Assembly (NCBI RefSeq): GCF_000786215.1
Contig: NZ_JROG01000008.1
Coordinates: 124,001 to 188,000 of the forward strand
Length of the DNA stretch: 64,000 bases
Origin: Sphingomonas sp. 35-24ZXX
Lineage (GTDB): Bacteria; Pseudomonadota; Alphaproteobacteria; Sphingomonadales; Sphingomonadaceae
Reading direction: 5' to 3'
Position numbers and translations under genes: made by a program. Every line of letters begins with the position of its first letter. The first letter of the stretch is position 1. Positions 59,847 through 64,000 of this stretch are shown here, one piece after another. Under the pieces are notes generated by a model. The model made no database searches and was not told the origin of the DNA. It saw nothing but the letters and a program-made list of their open reading frames with translations.

Positions 59847-62336
59847 ATGAATACTCTGAATTCCACGAAGTTGACCTGTGCGTCTGTCGCCGTTCTGGCA
59901 ATGTGCGCGATCTCGGGCCCGGCCTTCGCGCAGGAGTCCGAACCGCAGACCGCATGGGAAGCCAGCCGCACCGTCGATGAAGGCGACATGGTCACCACCG
60001 GCGTGGCGCGCGGCCGCGATCGTCTGAACAGCGCGACCTCGACCAGCGCGATCAAGGAAAAAGAGATCATCCGTCTGGCGCCACGGTCGCTCGCTGAACT
60101 GTTCCGCAACATCCCCGGCATTCGCGTCGAGGCAGCCGCTGGCGAAGCGCAGAACAACTATACCGTGCGCGGCCTGCCGATGGTGAATGGCGCCAGCAAG
60201 TATATCCAGATTCAGGAAGATGGCCTGCCGGTGATGGAATTCGGCGACCTGATGCGCCTGACGCCCGACCTGTTCGTCCGCGCGGACTTCAACGTCGGCC
60301 AGGTCGAATCGATTCGCGGCGGCTCGGCCTCCACCTTCGCCTCGAATGCGCCGGGCGGCGTGATCAACCTTATCTCCAAGACCGGTGAGGTCGAAGGCGG
60401 GTCGATCATGGCCACCGTCGGTGTCGACTTCGAAAGCTATCGTACCGATTTCGACTACGGCGGTCGTCTGGGCGACGGCTGGCGCTTCCATGTCGGCGGC
60501 TTCTATCGCGAAGGCGAAGGCGTGCGCGAAACCGGCTTCAATGCATCGCGCGGCGGCCAGGTGAAGTTCAACGTCACCAAGCAGTTCGATGGCGGCTACA
60601 TCCGCGTTTACGGAAAGCTGCTCGATGACCGGGTCCCGACCTTTACCGGCACGCCGCTGCTGATCACGGGCACCAATGCCGACCCGTCGTTCGCCGACCC
60701 GCAGGGGGTCAGCAGCCGCACCGATTCGCTGCTGTCGCCCAATCTGCCGGTGGTCCTGACGCTGGGCTCCTCGGGCGCGGTTCGGCGGCGCAATTTCACC
60801 AACGGTGTCGAGGTTCAGGCCAAGTCGCTGGGCTTCGATGCGCAGTACAGCCTGGGCGAATGGTCGTTCACCAACCGCTTCCGCTATGCCGACCAGTCGA
60901 CGCGCAACACCACTCTGGTGGTCTCCGCCGCTGCGCCTGCCGGTCAGTTTGCCACGCGTTTCGGCGGGGCGGGTGCGACCTTCCGCTATGCGTCGGGACC
61001 GCGTGCCGGCCAGGCGTTCAGCGCCGCTGGCGGCAATGGCCTGGCCGCGCTGTCGTTCTACTCGGACAACGATGCCCCCGATGTCAGCAACATGACCAAC
61101 GACTTCCGCATCAGCCGCGTCTGGGACATCGGTGGCGGCAGCCTGACGACGACCGCGGGTCTCTATCGCTCGAGCCAGAAGTTCGTCTCTGAAATCGGCT
61201 TTGCGACCTTCTTCCAGGACGTCGTGGGCGGCGGCGAGGCCGTGCCGCTCAACCTGTTCACCGCCGCCGGCGTGCCGGTCACCGAAGGCGGCTACCGCAA
61301 CTTCGGCGGCCCGGGCGCTGCGGGCAACATCCGCGACAATGATGTCACCTATACCACCACCGCGCCTTTCGCCTCGGTCAACTTTGCCAAGGGCAAGGTG
61401 GCGCTGGGCGGCTCGGTCCGCTGGGACAACAGCCGCGCGCGGGGCAACATCATGAACGATGGCGCCGTGCGGCGGTTCGACATGAACGGTGACGGGGTCA
61501 TTTCGGCGCCCGAAACCTTGGTCTCGTTCGTGCCGGTCGGCGTGACGCAGCCGGTGAACTATCGCCACGATTACCTGTCCTATTCGGTCAGCGTGAACTA
61601 TCGCGTGTCAGAACCGTTCGCGATGTTCGCACGCTACAGCCTGGGCGGCCGGGCCGCGGCGGACAAGATCCTGTTCACCGCCGCGCTCGACCGGTCGACC
61701 GGGGCGCTGCTCGACAGCGGGGCAGGGGACGACAGCGTGCGGCAGGCCGAAATCGGCCTTAAGTATCGCAAGGACGGTCTGGTGCTGAACCTCACCGGTT
61801 TCCACGCCAAGACCGACGACACCAACTCGCAGATCCTCACCAACCCGGTCACCGGTCAGCTCGAGCTCAACTCGGTCACCCGCGCCTATGAGGCTTATGG
61901 TCTCGAGTTCGAGGGCGGCTTCCGTCGTGGTCCGTTCAGCATCACGGCGCACGCGACCTTCACCGAGGCCGAGATCCGCAGCGCCGAGAACCCGGCGCTT
62001 GAAGGCAACATTCCGCGCAACCAGCCCAAGCTGCTGTTCGGCCTGACGCCGCAGTACGATACCGACACGTTCACCGTGGGCGCCAACATCATCGGCGTCA
62101 CCGACAGCTTCAGCCAGGACGTGAACCAGCTGCGGATGCCGGGTTACACCACCGTCGGCCTGTTTGCGCAGGTCCGTCCAATGGAGCGCGTCGAACTGAG
62201 CATCAATGCCAACAACGTGCTGAACGAGCGCGCCATCACCGGCATTTCGGAAGGCGCCATCCCGGCATCGGGCGTGGTCATGGCGCGGCCGCTGTTCGGT
62301 CGTTCGATCTCTGCCTCGGCGCGCTTCTTCTTCTGA
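59847..62336 (+). CDS. TonB-dependent receptor (first of two)
   Basis: 829 residues: signal peptide (SVAVLAMCAISGPAFA), TonB-box-like GDMVTTGVARG, plug domain (SLAELFRNIPGIRV... GGSASTFASNAPGGVINLISKTGE) and a 22-strand barrel ending in Phe (RSISASARFFF), the terminal aromatic needed for BAM recognition. Imports a chelate or other ligand across the outer membrane; ligand unknown. A GGGGG tract precedes the ATG. About 75% of the alignable first part matches the next gene by eye. Confidence 0.95.
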   Translation: MNTLNSTKLTCASVAVLAMCAISGPAFAQESEPQTAWEASRTVDEGDMVTTGVARGRDRLNSATSTSAIKEKEIIRLAPRSLAELFRNIPGIRVEAAAGEAQNNYTVRGLPMVNGASKYIQIQEDGLPVMEFGDLMRLTPDLFVRADFNVGQVESIRGGSASTFASNAPGGVINLISKTGEVEGGSIMATVGVDFESYRTDFDYGGRLGDGWRFHVGGFYREGEGVRETGFNASRGGQVKFNVTKQFDGGYIRVYGKLLDDRVPTFTGTPLLITGTNADPSFADPQGVSSRTDSLLSPNLPVVLTLGSSGAVRRRNFTNGVEVQAKSLGFDAQYSLGEWSFTNRFRYADQSTRNTTLVVSAAAPAGQFATRFGGAGATFRYASGPRAGQAFSAAGGNGLAALSFYSDNDAPDVSNMTNDFRISRVWDIGGGSLTTTAGLYRSSQKFVSEIGFATFFQDVVGGGEAVPLNLFTAAGVPVTEGGYRNFGGPGAAGNIRDNDVTYTTTAPFASVNFAKGKVALGGSVRWDNSRARGNIMNDGAVRRFDMNGDGVISAPETLVSFVPVGVTQPVNYRHDYLSYSVSVNYRVSEPFAMFARYSLGGRAAADKILFTAALDRSTGALLDSGAGDDSVRQAEIGLKYRKDGLVLNLTGFHAKTDDTNSQILTNPVTGQLELNSVTRAYEAYGLEFEGGFRRGPFSITAHATFTEAEIRSAENPALEGNIPRNQPKLLFGLTPQYDTDTFTVGANIIGVTDSFSQDVNQLRMPGYTTVGLFAQVRPMERVELSINANNVLNERAITGISEGAIPASGVVMARPLFGRSISASARFFF

Positions 62337-62366
62337 TTGCTGCCGCGCCAGCTTGAACCTGCAACG

Positions 62367-62403
62367 CCGCCCGGGCCGCATGCTGCGGAACCCGGGCGGT
62401 TTT
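62367..62403 (+). terminator. Intrinsic terminator of the first TonB receptor
   Basis: CCGCCCGGG (62367-62375), loop with an inner CCGCA/TGCGG stem, CCCGGGCGG (62391-62399) and TTTT. Confidence 0.88.
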
Positions 62404-62574
62404 GCTTGAAAAACGCTGCCAGGCGCCCGGTCCAACATGGTGATGCCAGGCCATTGGATTTGCTGCCAAAACGTCGTTGCCGCGGACAGTTAAGGCGCAG
62501 CTGAACAGCCGTTAACCACGCTTTAATCGGAATCAAATAGGCCGAACAGGTAAGTTTTATACCAGGGGCAATCC

Positions 62575-64000
62575 ATGAATTTCTTGAAGAATCGCGTGTC
62601 TATTTATACCTCCGCGACGGCTATTGCCGTGTGCGCCATCGCAGCACCCGCTGCAGCGCAGGACACCAAGCCGCAGACCGCATGGGAAGCGAGCCGGACC
62701 GTCGATGAAGGCGATATGGTGACCACGGGCGTGGCCCGCGGTCGCGACCGTCTGAACAGCGCAACCTCGACCAGCGCGATCAAGGAAAACGACATCATCA
62801 GCATCGCTCCGCGGTCGCTGGCCGAGCTTTTCCGCAACATTCCGGGCATCCGTGTCAACGCCGGCACGGGCGAGGCCGGCAACAGCTACACCGTGCGCGG
62901 CCTGCCTTTGGTCAATGACGGCAGCAAGTACATCCAGATCCAGGAAGACGGTCTTCCCGTTCTGGAATTCGGCGATCTGCTGACGCTGACTCCCGATATC
63001 TTCGTGCGCGCCGACCTCAATGTCGCGCAGGTCGAATCGATCCGTGGCGGCTCGGCTTCCACCTTTGCCTCAAACGCGCCGGGTGGCGTGATCAACCTGA
63101 TTTCCAAGACCGGTGAGGTCGAAGGCGGATCGGTGATGGCCACCATCGGCGTCGATTTCGAAAGCTATCGCACCGATTTCGACTACGGCACCAAGCTGGG
63201 CGACGGCTGGCGCTTCCATGTCGGCGGCTTCTATCGCGAAGGCGAAGGTCCGCGCGAAACCGGCATGAACTCGATGCGGGGCGGCCAGGTGAAGCTCAAC
63301 GTCACCAAGCAGTTCAACACGGGCTATATCCGCGTCTATGCCAAGGTGCTCGATGACCGCGCACCCAGCTTCATCAACACCCCGCTGCTGGTGTCCGGAA
63401 CCAACGCCAATCCCGATTTCACCGATCCGCGCGGCATCGACAGCCAGCAATCGTCGCTGCTGTCGCCCAATCTGCCCCGGTCGCTGTGGCTGGGCGCGTC
63501 GGGCACGCCCACACAGGGCAGCCTGAGCCAGGGCACGCACGCCAAGTCCAAGTCGCTGGGCTTTGACGCGCAGTTCAGCCTGGGCGAATGGTCGATCACC
63601 AACCGTTTCCGCTATGCCGACCAGTCGTTGCGCAGCGTCATCCTGTTCCCGTCGGCAGCCGCCCCCGCAGCGGCCTTTGCGACCCGCTTCGGCGGTCCGG
63701 GTGCCCGGCTGACCTATGCTGCGGGCGCGCGCGCCGGCCAGGCCTTCGATCCGAGTGGCAACGGCCTGCTCACCTTGTCGTTCATCGCGGACTCCGACGT
63801 CCCCGATGTCAGCAACATGACCAACGACCTGCGCCTCAGCCGGGTGTGGAATGTCGGCGGCGGTGATCTCACCACGACGGCAGGCCTGTACCGGTCCAGC
63901 CAGGAATATGTGTCGGAAATCGGCTTCACCACCTTCTTCCACGATGCCGTCGGCGGCGGCCAGTCGGTGCCGCTCAACCTGACCACCGCGACCGGCATTC
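62575..64000 (+). CDS. TonB-dependent receptor (second, truncated by window end)
   Basis: 475 codons are visible from ATG 62575 and the frame is open at the window edge. Signal peptide (ATAIAVCAIAAPAAA), the same QTAWEASRTVDEGDMVTTGV start as the first receptor, and a nearly identical plug (SLAELFRNIPGIRV, GGSASTFASNAPGGVINL). Barrel loops differ more (for example the region 63420-63520 versus the first copy). It has its own leader and follows a terminator, so it can be regulated independently. Recent tandem duplication is likely. Confidence 0.93.
   Translation, partial: MNFLKNRVSIYTSATAIAVCAIAAPAAAQDTKPQTAWEASRTVDEGDMVTTGVARGRDRLNSATSTSAIKENDIISIAPRSLAELFRNIPGIRVNAGTGEAGNSYTVRGLPLVNDGSKYIQIQEDGLPVLEFGDLLTLTPDIFVRADLNVAQVESIRGGSASTFASNAPGGVINLISKTGEVEGGSVMATIGVDFESYRTDFDYGTKLGDGWRFHVGGFYREGEGPRETGMNSMRGGQVKLNVTKQFNTGYIRVYAKVLDDRAPSFINTPLLVSGTNANPDFTDPRGIDSQQSSLLSPNLPRSLWLGASGTPTQGSLSQGTHAKSKSLGFDAQFSLGEWSITNRFRYADQSLRSVILFPSAAAPAAAFATRFGGPGARLTYAAGARAGQAFDPSGNGLLTLSFIADSDVPDVSNMTNDLRLSRVWNVGGGDLTTTAGLYRSSQEYVSEIGFTTFFHDAVGGGQSVPLNLTTATGI

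Noticed and set aside
59778-61568. A 596-codon minus-strand frame
   Set aside because: Mirror of the TonB receptor gene; a comparable mirror frame appears opposite the second receptor.

Overview
The window is GC-rich chromosomal DNA from an alphaproteobacterium, very probably a member of the Sphingomonadales. Evidence: an UrcA-family protein, a ThiS-ThiG fusion, a DUF1491/hotdog/ptsN/hpf cluster, paired TonB-dependent receptors with short secreted N-termini, and the ppsR|hemE arrangement known from alphaproteobacterial replication origins. Genus cannot be fixed by eye. There is no plasmid, phage, insertion sequence or CRISPR array; almost everything is housekeeping, with a less familiar stretch at about 51.6-59.3 kb.

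Layout. 0.1-6.1 kb: small membrane protein, hotdog thioesterase, alpha/beta hydrolase, hemH, an orphan molybdenum hydroxylase large subunit and mrp. 6.3-10.9 kb: the membrane quality-control set hflK-hflC-degP, then phaB. 11-15.9 kb: a NatAB-like ABC exporter, queG, a HAD nucleotidase and dapD. 16.1-22.7 kb: ribosomal/translation block on the minus strand (rplM-rpsI, tRNA-Trp, secE-nusG-rplK-rplA, then rplJ-rplL), with two unrelated genes inserted between rplA and rplJ. 22.8-28.4 kb: ctaA-cutA-unknown, merC, thiSG, urcA and a SleB-type cell wall hydrolase. 28.5-34.45 kb (minus): DUF1491, thioesterase, ptsN, hpf, dnaQ, coaE, aroE, maf, ppsR.

34.45-34.75 kb is a gene-free gap between divergent ppsR and hemE holding DnaA-box-like 9-mers and an A+T-rich stretch: the best candidate for the chromosomal origin (oriC). 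Gene orientation flips here, mostly minus to the left and plus to the right for the next 13 kb. 34.75-47.3 kb: hemE, hemJ, rho, terC, a Vgb-like propeller with a cytochrome c, a hydrolase pair, then mnmE-mnmG-rsmG-parA-parB. Three parS-type 16-mers lie inside the mnmE and rsmG coding sequences, and a fourth related palindrome lies at 26.66 kb. Origin, parS cluster and parAB within about 12 kb form the chromosome replication/segregation centre.

47.3-51.5 kb: overlapping ftsE-ftsX-ydcF-plsC, a zinc-ribbon membrane protein and tRNA-Leu(GAG). 51.6-59.3 kb is the most distinctive part: a DUF2239 gene whose promoter lies within nested palindromes and whose Shine-Dalgarno can be hidden in a hairpin; three exported proteins of unknown function; an OhrR-type regulator with two matching 18-bp operators driving a secreted esterase and an Ohr peroxidase; and a DUF2332 protein. 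59.8-64 kb: two tandem, closely related TonB-dependent receptors, the second cut by the window end.

Limits: all calls are by reading motifs, lengths and context. No homology search, folding or skew calculation was possible, and several start codons remain uncertain as noted.
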